A stretch of 64,000 nt of DNA, taken from NCBI GenBank assembly GCA_025765615.1, contig JAIVFJ010000181.1, positions 1 through 64,000 of the forward strand. Direction: 5' to 3'. Both the position numbers and the translations under genes were made by a program. Shown here piece by piece: positions 21,961 through 33,834 of this stretch; the first letter of the stretch is position 1, and each line of letters opens with the position of its first letter. The stretch comes from Zopfochytrium polystomum (taxonomy: Eukaryota; Chytridiomycota; Chytridiomycetes; Chytridiales; Chytridiaceae). The notes under the pieces were generated by a model. The model was not told the origin of the DNA. It worked only from the letters and a program-made list of their open reading frames with translations, and did not search any database.

Positions 21961-22033
21961 GGTCACATGGTGTAGTTGGTAATCACGTCTGTCTAACACA
22001 CAGACGGTCTCCAGTCCGAGTCTGGATGTGACC
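21961..22033 (+). tRNA. tRNA-Val (AAC)
   Basis: The 73-nt cloverleaf folds fully: acceptor GGTCACA/TGTGACC (7 bp), D stem GTG/CAC, anticodon stem TCTGT/ACAGA with loop CTAACAC (anticodon AAC), 5-nt variable loop, T stem TCCAG/CTGGA with loop TCCGAGT. There is no intron and CCA is not encoded, as expected for eukaryotes. Position 55 is C instead of the near-universal T, and no run of four T follows at once (AATTTCTCCTCTTTCC), so reduced expression or a decayed copy is possible. A solo LTR lies 128 bp downstream. Confidence 0.8.
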
Positions 22034-22161
22034 AATTTCTCCTCTTTCCTGTCTCAGCTTTACTGTTTGTATGTGGTTTTTGCGCTGTTGGCAAAGAATG
22101 GGTCTTGGGACCTTGGGATGGGGCTGGGCTGGTGAAGGGGCCTTGTGTGGGTTTCAGTTCC

Positions 22162-22758
22162 TGAAAGATTTCGTTGGGCTGGATATTCTATGGGTTGTGC
22201 TGCTGTGGAGATGGAGGTAATACACTACTGAAGGTGGTGGTGGTGGGAGGTTGATCTTGGCTTCTGTCAGTCTTGTGTTTGTCTTTATACAAAACTGTTA
22301 CTGTCAGGAACATGGCAGGACAGGACAAGGCAGACAAGGAACTGAGAGGAGTGATGATTGTATTGGAAACAATAATTCACTTGAGGGATGGGACAGGTCC
22401 CCCATCCCCCTTTTATACCTTTTGAGAGTGTTCCTTGTCAAGACTCCAAGAAAGTTCCAGAAAGAGCAATTAGTAATGCAATGATACCAATGATACCAAT
22501 GACAACAAGACAAGTCAGGAAAGCAAAGAAGGTTCCAGAAGGTTCCACAAGGTTCCATGAAGGAATGTTCTGGAAGGTTCCAGAAGGTTCCAGAAGGTTC
22601 CATGAAGGAATGTTCTGGAAGGTTCCAGAGGTTTCCAGAGGGTGATTCATAACAGTTACAAGGACCATCACTTGCAAAATGCTGCAAGTCATCCTTGCAG
22701 AGCAGTAACAGGTCAAAGCTCCTGCACACTGCTTACACCAAAGGACCCAAAACTAACA
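22162..22758 (-). repeat. F1 solo LTR with a nested Z LTR
   Basis: On the minus strand it runs TGTTAGTTTTGGG...TTTCA, flanked by a perfect GTTCC duplication (22157-22161 and 22759-22763). A Z LTR interrupts it at 22302-22654. Divergence from the young F1 LTR is concentrated in the last 70 bp. Confidence 0.85.
22302..22654 (+). repeat. Complete Z solo LTR (353 bp)
   Basis: TGTCAGGAAC...GATTCATAACA, flanked by GTTAC on both sides (22297-22301 and 22655-22659). It contains TTTTTATACC and GGTTCCAGAAGGTTCCA repeats with GAATGTTCTGGAA palindromes, which resemble heat-shock-element spacing (nGAAn/nTTCn). Confidence 0.85.
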
Positions 22759-22763
22759 GTTCC

Positions 22764-24788
22764 CAAATGAGGAAGGTGACTCCAGAGCCCCAAAAAAGGT
22801 ATTGGAGGGACAGTGTGTTGAGGGCACAGGCCTACTGTGTGTCAGGCAATAATTCTACCACTGTACCCACTGTTGTGCAATGCCTATGAATGTGGCAAAG
22901 TTCCAGTGGTACTCTGTTGACTTGTATCTCTCATATTCTCCAACGCATTTTCCAGCAAGAACAGCAAAGTTGGTCAGTGTGCTCAGAGTGGACCACACCT
23001 GCAGCATTAAAAAATTTATTATATACACTCTGGTCTTCGTTTTCAAGAGCCCACCTGGAGGGGGCAAATTCAAGGAGAGAAAGCCTGATCATTCCCAGGT
23101 GAGGCTCCAACATGACGCAACTCAGGTGTAATTGTGTTCTCCCCAAGGCCAGAAATAAGGAACAAATATTGCTGCTTCGTTTAAAAGTGTTGCTGTGCGC
23201 AGATTGTAATCGACACAGCACAGAAAAAAAAAGTGGGGGGTCTGTTGGTTTGTCCAGAAAAGCTTTTCCTGTTTTGGTTGAACATCAATCCAAGTGTGAC
23301 AGTTTTTGATATGCTGAAAGGCAGCAAAGAATAAGATAAAAAGGTTTCTTTTCTTTTTTTGTCGCGATCTTTGTCAGATCAGTCTCCTGCATTCCCAAAT
23401 TGTACTTTGCATTTAGTTTTGCCCATAAAAACAGTCAAAAACAAGAAAAGTCTCGCCTTACCACTCTCGCCACTGCCACTTTTGATCATTTTAGTTATGA
23501 AACAAGCCCTGTCTGGAGGCTCTGCTCAGGTTGTTTCTTTTTTCTACGCATGGCAACAGTCTGGAGCAAAACAGCAAATCAAGCCAGATCAAAGCACTCC
23601 CCGTGCCAATTTATTGGATCAACTTGTACCCATCAGTGCGAATTGCAATTGAGCCCCTGGAATCATTTATTTGGTATGGTTTGACAAGCATGACTGGCAC
23701 AGGGTAAAACCTCCCATATATTATCTGCTTGAGCAGAGTAGGAGGAAAACTGTTCACACCAGGTTTCTGTTCCACTTAATACTCGGAGTATTTGTCAACA
23801 GCACAAGCCAGCACCCAGGTCTGCATTGGCAGTGGCTCGCTCTCCCATGGGCATTGTGAGAACGATAACTGACAGTCACAATAGGTTCGGGTCTGTCTTG
23901 TGCCTCTTGCTGCTAACCAGTCAGTTCCACCTAACAGGAGGAAGACAGACAGGCAAATGCCCAGTGAGACCTGTCAGTCTCTGGCCCAATGTCCGGGACT
24001 TGATTTCAAGTTGATTTCGACTTGGTTTCAAGTCGGTCCCCAAAGTTATAGGGATGTTGCTGTAAATTCAGGACTTATTGATCTATCGTCAGCTGCCTTA
24101 ACCTGCCTTAACCCACTGAGCTAATGTATCATCTTTCTGCAAGTTGACAGCTCCTTTTCATTTTTCATTTGATGTGATTCTGTTTGAAACGCCTCAGTGT
24201 CTTGAAAGACAAAGATTCTTGGCCTTTGTGGATCTTTCATTCCATAGTATTAATATCCAAAATTAGTTCTCTCGGAAAATCCTGATGCACCCAGAGCTCC
24301 ACCTCCCTTTCACTACCTCACTCAGTAGACTTTTCACATCAGAGACTCAAAGCTAATCAGCGCTCAACAATCCAATTATTTTGCAACTGAAAAGAAGTTA
24401 CTTTTGCTATTGGCGTAATTGAAATTTATATTACAGCAATGCAGCGAGAACGAAGAGCACTGCCAATCTCAAAAATTTTTTAAGAACAACTTCTAAAAAT
24501 CAATTATCAAAAAAAAAAACCTGAAATGATGCGGCAGCGTTCTCGGCGCATTGCTGTGATCAAAGTGCCAGAGATGGAACCTGCAGGACGGCGAATCGTC
24601 GTTCAAAAGGTTCAGAGTGAAGTTTCGGTTCCAAGTTTGCGGAATATTTCCAAAAAAAAAAAAAAAAAAAAATTTAAAATATTGTCAAACGGACGAGGTG
24701 GTCGTTGTCCCTGTTTGGAGAAAAAAAGTTTCAACGGTGCACACAAATATCCACAGGCAGAGTCACAACAACACGCAATCAACTGGAG
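22764..24788. other. Gap with one short dispersed repeat, no gene seen
   Basis: About 135 bp at 23685-23822 repeats 6530-6665 (ATATATTATCTGCTTGAGCAGAG...GGAGTATTTGTCA), an F1-pol-derived fragment. The rest holds short frames without recognisable motifs. The last 300 bp (poly-A runs, AT-rich) are the probable promoter and 5' UTR of the 14-3-3 gene. Confidence 0.5.
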
Positions 24789-26067
24789 ATGAGCGACAAG
24801 GGTGAGCCGGCCGCAGCAGCCAACCCCCTTCCCCTCCCCTCTCTCCCCTCGCTCCTCCCCTCATCGATCGGACTTGCTGGAACACAAGCCCGATTTGGCG
24901 CGGTCGTCGTTTGTTTGTTGCTGCCCTCCGAGGACGCGAGGATCACACACTGCCGAATGCATCGCGTGCTGGTTGGCCGAGATGCCACATTCGGCCCTGC
25001 TTCCTAAAGCGCCTCTTGCCTGCTTTCCTTTCCGCTCCTCATCGCAACACTGACCCCTGTTCCGCAGGATCACGCGAAGACCAAGTCTACATGGCCAAGC
25101 TCGCAGAGCAGGCCGAGCGATATGACGGTAAAGTTTCAATCTTTCTTTTTTTTTTTTTTTTTTTTTTTTTAGAAAGTCGTTGAACTCATTCGTTTCGCCC
25201 GTTTTTGTGTGCATCCAGAAATGGTTTCCTTCATGAAGGATGTTGCGAAGGTTGACTCGAATTTTCTCTTTGTAAACGAGCTGTATTGACTTATCTCTTG
25301 ACCAGCTCGGAGTGCAGCTTACGATTGAAGAAAGAAACCTCCTATCGGTTGCTTACAAGAATGTAATTGGTGCCCGCCGCGCCTCCTGGAGGATTGTTTC
25401 TTCGATTGAACAGAAGGAGGAACAGAAGGGAAACGAGACTCAGGTGAAGAAGATCAAAGAGTACCGCAACAAGATCGAAGCGGAGCTTCAGGATGTCTGC
25501 ACGGACATTCTCAGTGTTTTGGACGGCCACCTCATCCCTACCGCCGAGGCTGGGGAGTCGAAAGTTTTCTATTACAAGATGAAAGGCGACTATCACCGTT
25601 ACCTCGCCGAATTCGCGACCGGCGACAAGCGCAAGGATGCTGCTGGTCAGGCCCACGAGGCCTACAAAGCTGCGACGGACGTCGCTCAGACGGAACTCGC
25701 CCCGACGCACCCCATCCGTCTCGGGCTTGCGCTGAACTTCTCCGTCTTCTATTACGAGATTCTTAACTCTCCGGACCGTGCCTGCCATCTTGCCAAACAG
25801 GCATTTGACGACGCGATTGCGGAACTCGACACCTTGAGCGAGGAATCGTACAAGGACTCAACGCTGATCATGCAACTGCTTCGGGACAACCTCACCCTTT
25901 GGACTTCGGACCTCCAGGATGGTGGGAGTCGTATCACTTGATCAACGATCGCTGCTCACCAACAAATTTCAACCCCCCGTTTCTTTGTTGAATATGACTT
26001 GAAAAATCTAGCGGAGGCCGAGAAAGCGGACGAGCCGAAGGCAGATGAAGGAGTGGAGAAAAGTTGA
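24789..26067 (+). CDS. BMH1: 14-3-3 protein
   Basis: A phosphoserine/threonine-binding dimeric adaptor of the cytosol and nucleus. There are five exons: 24789-24801, 25068-25127, 25219-25250, 25306-25921 and 26012-26067, giving 258 residues, the usual family length. The protein starts [20 protein letters not shown] and carries the invariant blocks [57 protein letters not shown] and [18 protein letters not shown]. The phosphopeptide-binding Lys, Arg-Arg-Tyr residues are present. The acidic tail ([15 protein letters not shown]) lies on the last exon; without that splice the frame would end [11 protein letters not shown]. The third intron is assigned as GTTGAC...CCAG because this restores the family spacing ([14 protein letters not shown]). 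Microexon 1 (13 nt) carries only the first four codons. Symbol by homology to yeast Bmh1/2. Confidence 0.95.
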
Positions 26068-26727
26068 AGTGCTTGTTGTTTGTTTCCGACTCTGATTTCT
26101 AAAAAAACCCCTCTCGATTTGTTTGTTGCGTATTTATCTGCGCACTGTTTGGCACTTTGTATGACTGCTGAGGCTCATCGCACGATGACCCATCTCTGGG
26201 CGAGATGGGTTGGCGCACCGTGCCTCCTTGTCCCAAGCCAAGGAAGGAAGCAAAAGGAACTTTGGGGGCATTATGGGGCATGAGCACGAACGGACAGAAG
26301 AGACAGACAGGGAGAGAGACAGAGACGGTAAACCAACCGCATTACAAACAACCCCCTCAGCAAAGCCAATCACGAAATGACTGAGGGACAGAGACCGTGA
26401 CTGAGTGTGTGTGAGCGCGCGTGTGTGTGTGTGTGAATATAAAAAGAGTAAAAATAAATAAATAAATATGAAAGAAAGGGGAAAAAGAGAAAACCCCCAA
26501 CCAACCACGCCTCCTCTTTTCCCAATCACAAATCATAGGAAGAAAACAGAACAAAAGTGACAAAGGGGATCTTCCATCGGCTGACTGACTGACCTGTCTG
26601 CGCTGCACCACAAGGAACCTCAACGAACACACCAAGCGCATTCTGTTGTTTCACATCCAACACACCCACCCCGATACACACACGCACTCGCACACCCACA
26701 GGAGGAGGAGCAAACGCGCAGTCCACA
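26068..26727. other. Intergenic, 14-3-3 to UBA1
   Basis: It holds the 14-3-3 3' UTR, a (GT)n stretch at about 26406-26434, and AT-rich sequence with AATAAATAAATAAATA (about 26451-26468) that could serve polyadenylation. No open frame of interest is seen. Confidence 0.5.
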
Positions 26728-29700
26728 ATGGAAGTCGACGGCGAGCACCCCACGTCAACCACAGCCTCTGGCATCGATGAAAGCCTGTACTCTCGCCAAG
26801 TGTACGTGCTTGAAGGATTGATTGATTGAGGGACGCGCCAGACTGGCTGCACAGGGGTGGTGTCCTGGCGTGGCTGGCCGTCCTCATCGCACGAAAGACA
26901 CGCCCCCCCTGCTGTCCCATACATATCTGACTCCTACTCAATTCCCAACATCTCCGCTGACCCACCAACAACTAGATATGTTCTGGGCGAAGAAGCGATG
27001 ATGAAAATGAGCGCGTCCAACGTGCTCATTTGTGGCTTGACGGGACTGGGCGTGGAGATCGGTCAGTTGCCTGCACCATTTGCAATTTCTTCCCCAAAAT
27101 CTAACGCGCGACGCAATCCCCACTCTCAGCCAAGAACATCATTCTGGCCGGTACGTCGTCAACTGTCGAGTGATCGTTCGGGAAGTTGAATCTCACTGCA
27201 GAAATCTTCCTTCAATATAGGCGTGAAGTCGGTCACCTTGTTCGACCCCAACCCGGTTCAGATTGCCGATCTCTCATCACAGGTTGGCATTAGCCGTCGG
27301 AGCAATCGTTGCATCTGACCGTTTTTTGGTATCTCGCCTACTGCAGTTCTTCCTCCACGAGTCAGACGTCGGCAAACCTCGGGCAAAAGCATGCGTCGCC
27401 GCGCTGGGCGAACTGAACAACTACGTGCCTGTGACCGTGCTTGAAGGGGACCTTGAAAGCCAATTAGGGAAGTTCCAAGTTGTCGTTGTCACAAATATGC
27501 CCCTGGAACAGCAGATTCGAATCAACGATTTCACGCATTCACGCGGCATCAAGTTCATATCGGCCGACGTTCGCGGACTTTTCGGGTATGTTGCTGGTGA
27601 TCCGTATACCACTTCTAACAGGGAAACGACAGATTCGCTTTCAATGACTTTGGCGACAATTTCGTTGTCACCGACCAGACTGGCGAAGAGCCTGTTTCGG
27701 GCATGATCGCGGGCATTTCAAAGGAAGAAGCCGGTGTTGTTGCCTGTCTTGAAGATCACCGCCACGGTCTGGAGGATGGTGACTACGTAAAGTTCCAGGA
27801 GATCAAGGGCATGACCGCCCTCAATGACATTGAACCCGTCAAAGTAACCGTCTCAGGTCTGTTTCTGTACACAACTTTAACGGTCTTACTAAAAATTTGG
27901 TCTGAAGGTCCCTACACTTTCAAAATTGGAGATACTCGAGGTTTTAGTGACTACATTGGCGGTGGTGTCTTTACTCAAGTAAAGCAGCCCAAAGTGATGA
28001 AATTCGTGAGTATCTCGAAACGGAAAGTGATGAATCACTGATCATTGTCCAATGTCGCCGTCTAGCTGCCACTTCGCGAAGCTATTAAGTCTCCCGAGTT
28101 TCTCATCTCTGACTTCGCGAAGTTCGATAGGCCCGGTCAGCTTCACGTTGGATTCCAAGCGTTGGATATTTTCCGCGTCAAGCACCACGTACTTCCTCGG
28201 CCTCACAACGAGACAGATGCGACCGACTTCGTCAATATCGCGAAGAGTGTTAATCAGGAATCCTCGTCGCCGGTGGATCTGGACGAAAAGCTTCTCAAGG
28301 AGCTATCTTACCAGGCGCGCGGTGACCTTACTCCAATGTGCGCTGTTCTGGGCGGGCTCGTTGCTCAAGAAGTGTTGAAAGCCTGCAGTGGCAAATTCTG
28401 CCCAATTTACCAGTTCATGTATTTCGACTCACTCGAATCCCTGCCGTCAAGCACCAGCAGAAGCGAGGCGAGCTGCGCGCCTCGAAACTCGCGATACGAC
28501 GGAATCATCGCCGTCTTCGGTGTTGAGTTCCAGGAGAAGATCGCAAACGCGCGCCAGTTCCTGGTTGGCGCAGGTGCGATTGGATGTGAGATGCTGAAAA
28601 ACTGGGCAATGCTGGGACTGGGAAGTGGAACCAACGGGTACATTAAAGTAACGGATATGGATACCATCGAGAAGAGCAACTTGAACCGGCAGTTCCTGTT
28701 CAGACCAAAGGACATCTCCAAGCTTAAGTCGGAGTGCGCCGCCGCCGCTGTGCAAGCTATGAATCCTGATCTTCGCGGAAAAATAATCTCGTTCGCAGAC
28801 CGTGTTGGTCCTGACACGGAGCACATTTTCCACGACGGGTTCTGGGAACCGCTTACTGGTGTTACAAACGCATTGGACAATGTCGAGGCTCGAAAGTATG
28901 TGGATCGCCGATGCGTATTTTACAAGAAGTCCCTTCTTGAATCTGGCACCTTGGGTACGAAAGGAAATACACAGGTAATATTACTATCAAACTGTGATAT
29001 TTACGGACTTGACGTTGTATCGAAAAGGTTGTTCTGCCAAATTTGACGGAGTCGTACTCCTCGTCCAACGACCCTCCCGAGAAATCCATCCCCATTTGTA
29101 CTCTGAAGAATTTCCCGAATGCTATCGAGCACACAATACAGGTAACTGCTCGACTTGATTGCATACTTTCTTAGCTTCCTTCATACAGTGGGCACGAGAC
29201 CTGTTTGATGGTCTTTTCCGGAATCCGGCAGAAAACGTCAACCTTTACCTCACGCAGCCAAACTTTGCAGAGACTACGTTGAAGCAGTCAGGAAACCAGG
29301 TTTCGTTTTCTTTTTATTCAGTACTTCTTGAGACTTAACTGGCCCCAACTAGATGGAGATTTTGGAAAGCATCCACTCCTTCTTGGTTTCCTCCAGACCT
29401 CTGACTTTTGACCACTGCATTGAGTGGGCGCGGTTGAGATTTGAGGATTTGTATGGAAATCAAATCAAGCAGCTGCTGTACAATTTCCCTCCCGATGCGG
29501 TACGCTGTTCTCTACCTCGTCTATACTTTAACAATGTTCGCAGGTCACCTCGACCGGAACGCCTTTCTGGAGCGGTCCGAAGAAAGCCCCGTCCCCCATC
29601 GTCTTTGATGCTGAGAACGTGAGAAACGGAAATGTTCCTCTTGTATCTGAACATCGCTTCCTAGCCCCTTCACTTGGACTTCATTATGTCTGCAGCGAAC

Positions 29701-30922
29701 TTGCATGCGTACAATTTCGGAATGAAGGGTAAATGTTGTCTTGGACAGTGTGAAGCCATCTAAACTGGAATAGGATCCCGAGACCGCCAATATGTGAGTG
29801 CCGTAGTCGCTAAGATCCCCGTTCCCGAGTTTACGCCCAAGTCGGGAGTGAAAATTCAAGTAAACGAAAGCGAAGCAGCCCAGGCGGCCGCAGCTCCAGC
29901 AGGCATGTTGCCGTCTGCTCGTCCTGTTCAGTCTTAACGCCCCGAATGCAGATGTTGATGGTTTGGACGAACTGATGTCGAAACTTCCATCTCCCTCATC
30001 TTTGGTTGGGTTCCGCCTCAGCCCGGCGGACTTTGAGAAGGTGCGCTTTGACGGAAACAGCGAGGACTGCGAATATTCACACTTCATTATTGAAGGATGA
30101 TGACACGAACTTCCACATTGATTTCGTTACTGCCGCGTCGAACTTGCGTGCAACCAACTACAGCATTACCAATGCTGATCGCCTCAAAACGAAGTTTATT
30201 GCAGGCAAGATCATTCCAGCCATTGCAACAACGACGGCCCTTGTCACTGGCCTGGTTTGCTTGGAATTGTTCAAAGTGAGTAATTGCTCCAGGAGAGTAT
30301 CTCTTTGCTTACATTTCGCCAGATCATCGATGGAAAGTCGAAGATTGATGACTACAAGAACGGCTTTGTCAACTTGGCTCTTCCGTTCTTTGGGTTCTCT
30401 GAACCGATCCCCGCCCCGAAAGCCAAGGTTGCCAAGAATTCTGTTACAATCTCAGCGACTGACTTTTTTTTTCCAAGTACAACAACAAGGAATGGACTCT
30501 GTGGGACCGCTTCGAGGTCACTGGGAACCTGACACTTCAGCAGCTCATGGACCATTTCAAGAAAGAGCACAATCTTGAAATTACCATGCTTTCAAGCGGT
30601 GTCAGCATGCTGTATTCGTTCTTCATGCCGAAACCGAAGCTTCAGCAGCGTCTGAAAATGACGTGAGTGGCGCATTTTTGGCCGATTATGGCAACCTGAT
30701 TTGCTTCCCATCGGACAGGATGACGGAACTGGTTGAATCGATCTCAAAGAAGCCCATCCAGCCTCATGTGTCATCCCTGATTTTGGAGGTGTGCGTCAAC
30801 GATGCTGAGGGAGAGGACGTAAGTGTATATAGTTGACCAAAAAGGCTATTGTATTCTTCTGTCTTATCGTCTCTTTCATTTTTTAGGTTGAAGTGCCATA
30901 CATTCTGCTCAAGTTCCGCTGA
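26728..30922 (+). CDS. UBA1: Ubiquitin-activating enzyme E1
   Basis: It adenylates ubiquitin with ATP and passes it as a thioester to E2 enzymes. I resolve 20 exons (26728-26801, 26976-27061, 27130-27150, 27221-27282, 27347-27585, 27633-27856, 27908-28005, 28066-28974, 29028-29141, 29189-29299, 29353-29499, 29544-29618, 29665-29728, 29774-29902, 29952-30040, 30096-30275, 30322-30427, 30478-30662, 30719-30818, 30886-30922). Motifs in order: [15 protein letters not shown] at the N terminus, [14 protein letters not shown] (inactive adenylation half), [19 protein letters not shown] (active ATP site), [29 protein letters not shown], the catalytic cysteine in [20 protein letters not shown], and a C-terminal ubiquitin-fold ending [11 protein letters not shown]. 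The intron after 29902 appears to use a GC donor (AG/GCATGT). Essential in all eukaryotes examined. Confidence 0.96.
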
Positions 30923-31053
30923 AAGTGTTGTTTGAAAGACGCGTTGTGGGGTAGCTGAAAAAATTAAAAAAAACGCGAGTTTGTTCTGATGTCGTGCGTT
31001 CCCGGGCACCGCCGCGTGTGTGTGTGTGTGGGTCAGTCATCGTTGTTGGGCAG

Positions 31054-31475
31054 TCAGTCGAATACGCGAAACACGGGGAAGTGGTGATTGAGCGAGTCGT
31101 GGGAGTGAACTTTGTACGCGCTCCCCAAGCCACCGACCCTGCGCGGCGGCGGGGCGTTCGCCGTCGACGACGCTGGAGACGCCTCCGACGGTCCGACGCT
31201 GAAGAAAACTCTTTCGATGCGGGAATGCACGAGGGCCATTGAGCACCTGGATTGCGAAGGGAAATATGACACGTCATCGACCGTGCAACAAAGCCCCACG
31301 CAACACCGAAGCCGACATTGCCACGCGAACAACAAGAAACCAAACAAGGCCAGACACGCACATTACGCAAGGCTCCCGAGTGACAAACAGCTCGTATCCA
31401 TTGCACAGGTAGATCTCGCCGTTGTCGCCGCTGTCGCCGCTGTCGCCGCCGCCGCCGCCGCCGGCCGAGACAACG

Positions 31476-31507
<32 letters not shown>

Positions 31508-33205
31508 CGAAACATCACCAGACGAAAGTCGCTTCCCCAGCGTCCTTTGCGGCGGCAGCGGCGCAGAAGCCGCAACAGAGGCAGCAGCAGCAGCAGCAGC
31601 AGAGGCAGGGTCCACTTCGGTTTCACCGGCAGAGAACGCCGCCGACGCCGACGTCGACGCCTCCGCGGCTTGTCGCCGCCGCCGCCGCCGTCGCCGTCGC
31701 CGCCGCCGTCGTTCGCGCTCCTCGGCGGCGACGAGGTCGATTGCGCGGATGACGGCGTGCTGCAGCGGGTGGTGGGCGCGGGCGTCTGCGGCGCGAACGA
31801 TTAGGTTGCGGGACGGGTTGACGAGGACGGCGCCGACGCATGCCTTTTTTTTTTGGGGGGGGGGGGGGTTGTGGAGTGAGCGAGTGTGTGTGTGTGTGTG
31901 TGTGTGAGTGAGTGGTGCGAGGTGAGTGTGAGAGCGTGTTAGAGCGCGCGAGAGCGCGCCCCCAAGAGGACAGATTTTTTTTTTTTTTCGTTCTCTTCGA
32001 TAAATAATAAGGAGTAAAGAGTACAGTAAGAAAAGAAAAAAAAAAAGACTCACGTGTCCCGCCGCCAGAGCCTTTCTCGCCTCTTCGCGTGCGGCGGCCA
32101 AGTGGCCCGCGACGTAGTCCAGCTCGGACGGCGTGAACTCGGGAGGCCCGCTTTTTGTTGATGAAGGTTTGTCGTTTCGCAGGCAGGAGTGAGACCGACA
32201 AGAAAACCGAGAAAAGAAACCCCACATCAAAAATAAACAAAACACAAAACCCCCAAAACACTCAACTCTCGCGTGTCGTGAAAATCCAGCGGCCACAGCG
32301 TCCGCCACGCTTCCAGCTGCGCGCGCGTCTTTGGCGCGTGCCGCGACACGGGCACGACGGCCAGGTCCTTGCACGCCGCCACGCCCGCCGAGGCCGCTGC
32401 CGCCGCGAGGTACGCTTCGACCGCAGACCGCGGGTTGTGGCCGGCGGCGTCGTCGTCGTCGTCGACGGGGCAGACGATGATGCGGAGCACCGGTGGGCCT
32501 TTGGTGTGCGTGTGCGTGAGGGTGAGAGTGAAAGTGAAGAAAGTGAGACCAACAGCCAAAAACCAAAAAAAAAAAAAACCACAAAAAAAAAAAAGAAAGA
32601 GAGAAAGAAAGCAGTCAAAAACCTGCGCCGCCCGCGTCGCGGCGTATACGCTTTACGTGGTCGAGGCCATGCAACGGGCGATCGGCCGAAAGCTTCCTTT
32701 TTGTTTTTTTTTTGGTTTTGTTTTGTTTTGTTTTGTTTTGTTTTGTTTTGTTTTGTTTGAATTTTGATGGTTTGGTGGTTTGGTGGTTTGGTGGTGGGTT
32801 GGGTTCCCGTTTGGTTTTGGGTTTGTTGGGTTTATTGTTTGTGATCAATTGACAAGTTTGTTGTTGACACCAAAAAGCAGTCAGTTGCCAACAGTCGCAT
32901 CTCAACATCGCTCGCTGCTCTCCCAGCAAGAATCCGAATAGAAGGAGAGAGAGAGAGAGAGAGAAACAAAATTACCTGATCCACGTGCTCGCCGAGCGAG
33001 GGTCGATCGTCGCCGCGTAGACGTCGACTGCGCTTGGGGATTTTTTTTTTTTCATTGTTTGGTGGGGTGCGTGTGTGTGCGCGCGTGTGTGTGTGTGTGT
33101 TTGTCATGATTAGATTGATGTGCGATTGTTGTTGGCGTTGCGATTTCCCGCACCTGTCTCCAGCGTGCGCGTCCACTCCTCGGACAGAACCGGCTCGATG
33201 CGCAT
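31054..33205 (-). CDS. TAD3: tRNA-specific adenosine deaminase, non-catalytic subunit Tad3/ADAT3
   Basis: The partner of Tad2 in the heterodimer that converts A34 to inosine in tRNA anticodons. The start is at 33205 (MRIEPVLSEEWTRTLET); exon 2 (VDVYAATIDPRSASTWI) joins in frame. Later exons give LHGLDHVKRIRRDAG, PPVLRIIVCPVDD, KTRAQLEAWRTLWPLDFHD, PEFTPSELDYVAGHLAAARE, ACVGAVLVNPS, and HHPLQHAVIRAIDLVA, where the catalytic Glu of active deaminases is Val, the hallmark of Tad3. The zinc motif EPCVMC follows, then ALVHSRIERVFF and a C terminus SLNHHFPVFRVFD. Between the two zinc motifs is a long low-complexity insert with about a dozen Arg in a row, Ala runs, ten Asp and Gly runs. It ends 132 bp from the UBA1 stop (convergent). 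Small exon borders are approximate. Confidence 0.88.
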
Positions 33206-33564
33206 TGCGTGTGTGTGAGGCGGGGGGCGGGGGGCGTGTGTGTGTGTCGGTTCTTAACCGCCTGCCTTTCCAATGCCTCTGTGCGGGCTGGCTTCTCTCT
33301 GCAACTCAGGAGCAATCGAAGAAGCGAACGGTGGTGCCACCCCGAGGAAAGAAAACAGAAAGAAAGAAAAAAAAATGAAAAAAAAATGAAAAACAAAGAA
33401 ACAGAGCGCAATCAATGCAGTGCTCGTGCGCACGTAATATTTGCATGTAAAAAATACATTGGTCTTGCTCGTGTGCACATGTTTTGGTCCTCTTTTCGCT
33501 CGTTGCTCTTTGCTTCGCCTGCTGCTCTGCTTTTTGCGAGAAAGAGAAAGAGAGAGAGCGAGAG

Positions 33565-33635
<71 letters not shown>

Positions 33636-33834
33636 CGCGCACAAAAGAGGGGCAGCGTGCGAGCTCCCTGCGATCAAGCGAGAGACTGTATTTTGCAAAA
33701 GGCTCAGAGCAGAAACCTGCTCGACAAACCAAACAAAAAAAAAAAGAAAAAGGGTTACCCCCCCAAGAGCAGACATCTTCGTTCCCACGTTCCCTGCCAC
33801 AAATGTAAACCCCTACCTCCGACCCCCCTTTGCT
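33205..33834. repeat. Intergenic with a long GA microsatellite
   Basis: About 75 bp of (GA)n at 33555-33627, plus A-rich runs. Open frames of 100-200 codons here on both strands read this repeat as Arg-Glu or Ser-Leu and are not genes. The stretch separates the TAD3 start from the 3' end of the next gene. Confidence 0.75.

Noticed and set aside
31112..31907. Plus-strand frames with Arg/Ser runs
   Set aside because: They are antisense to the TAD3 exons.
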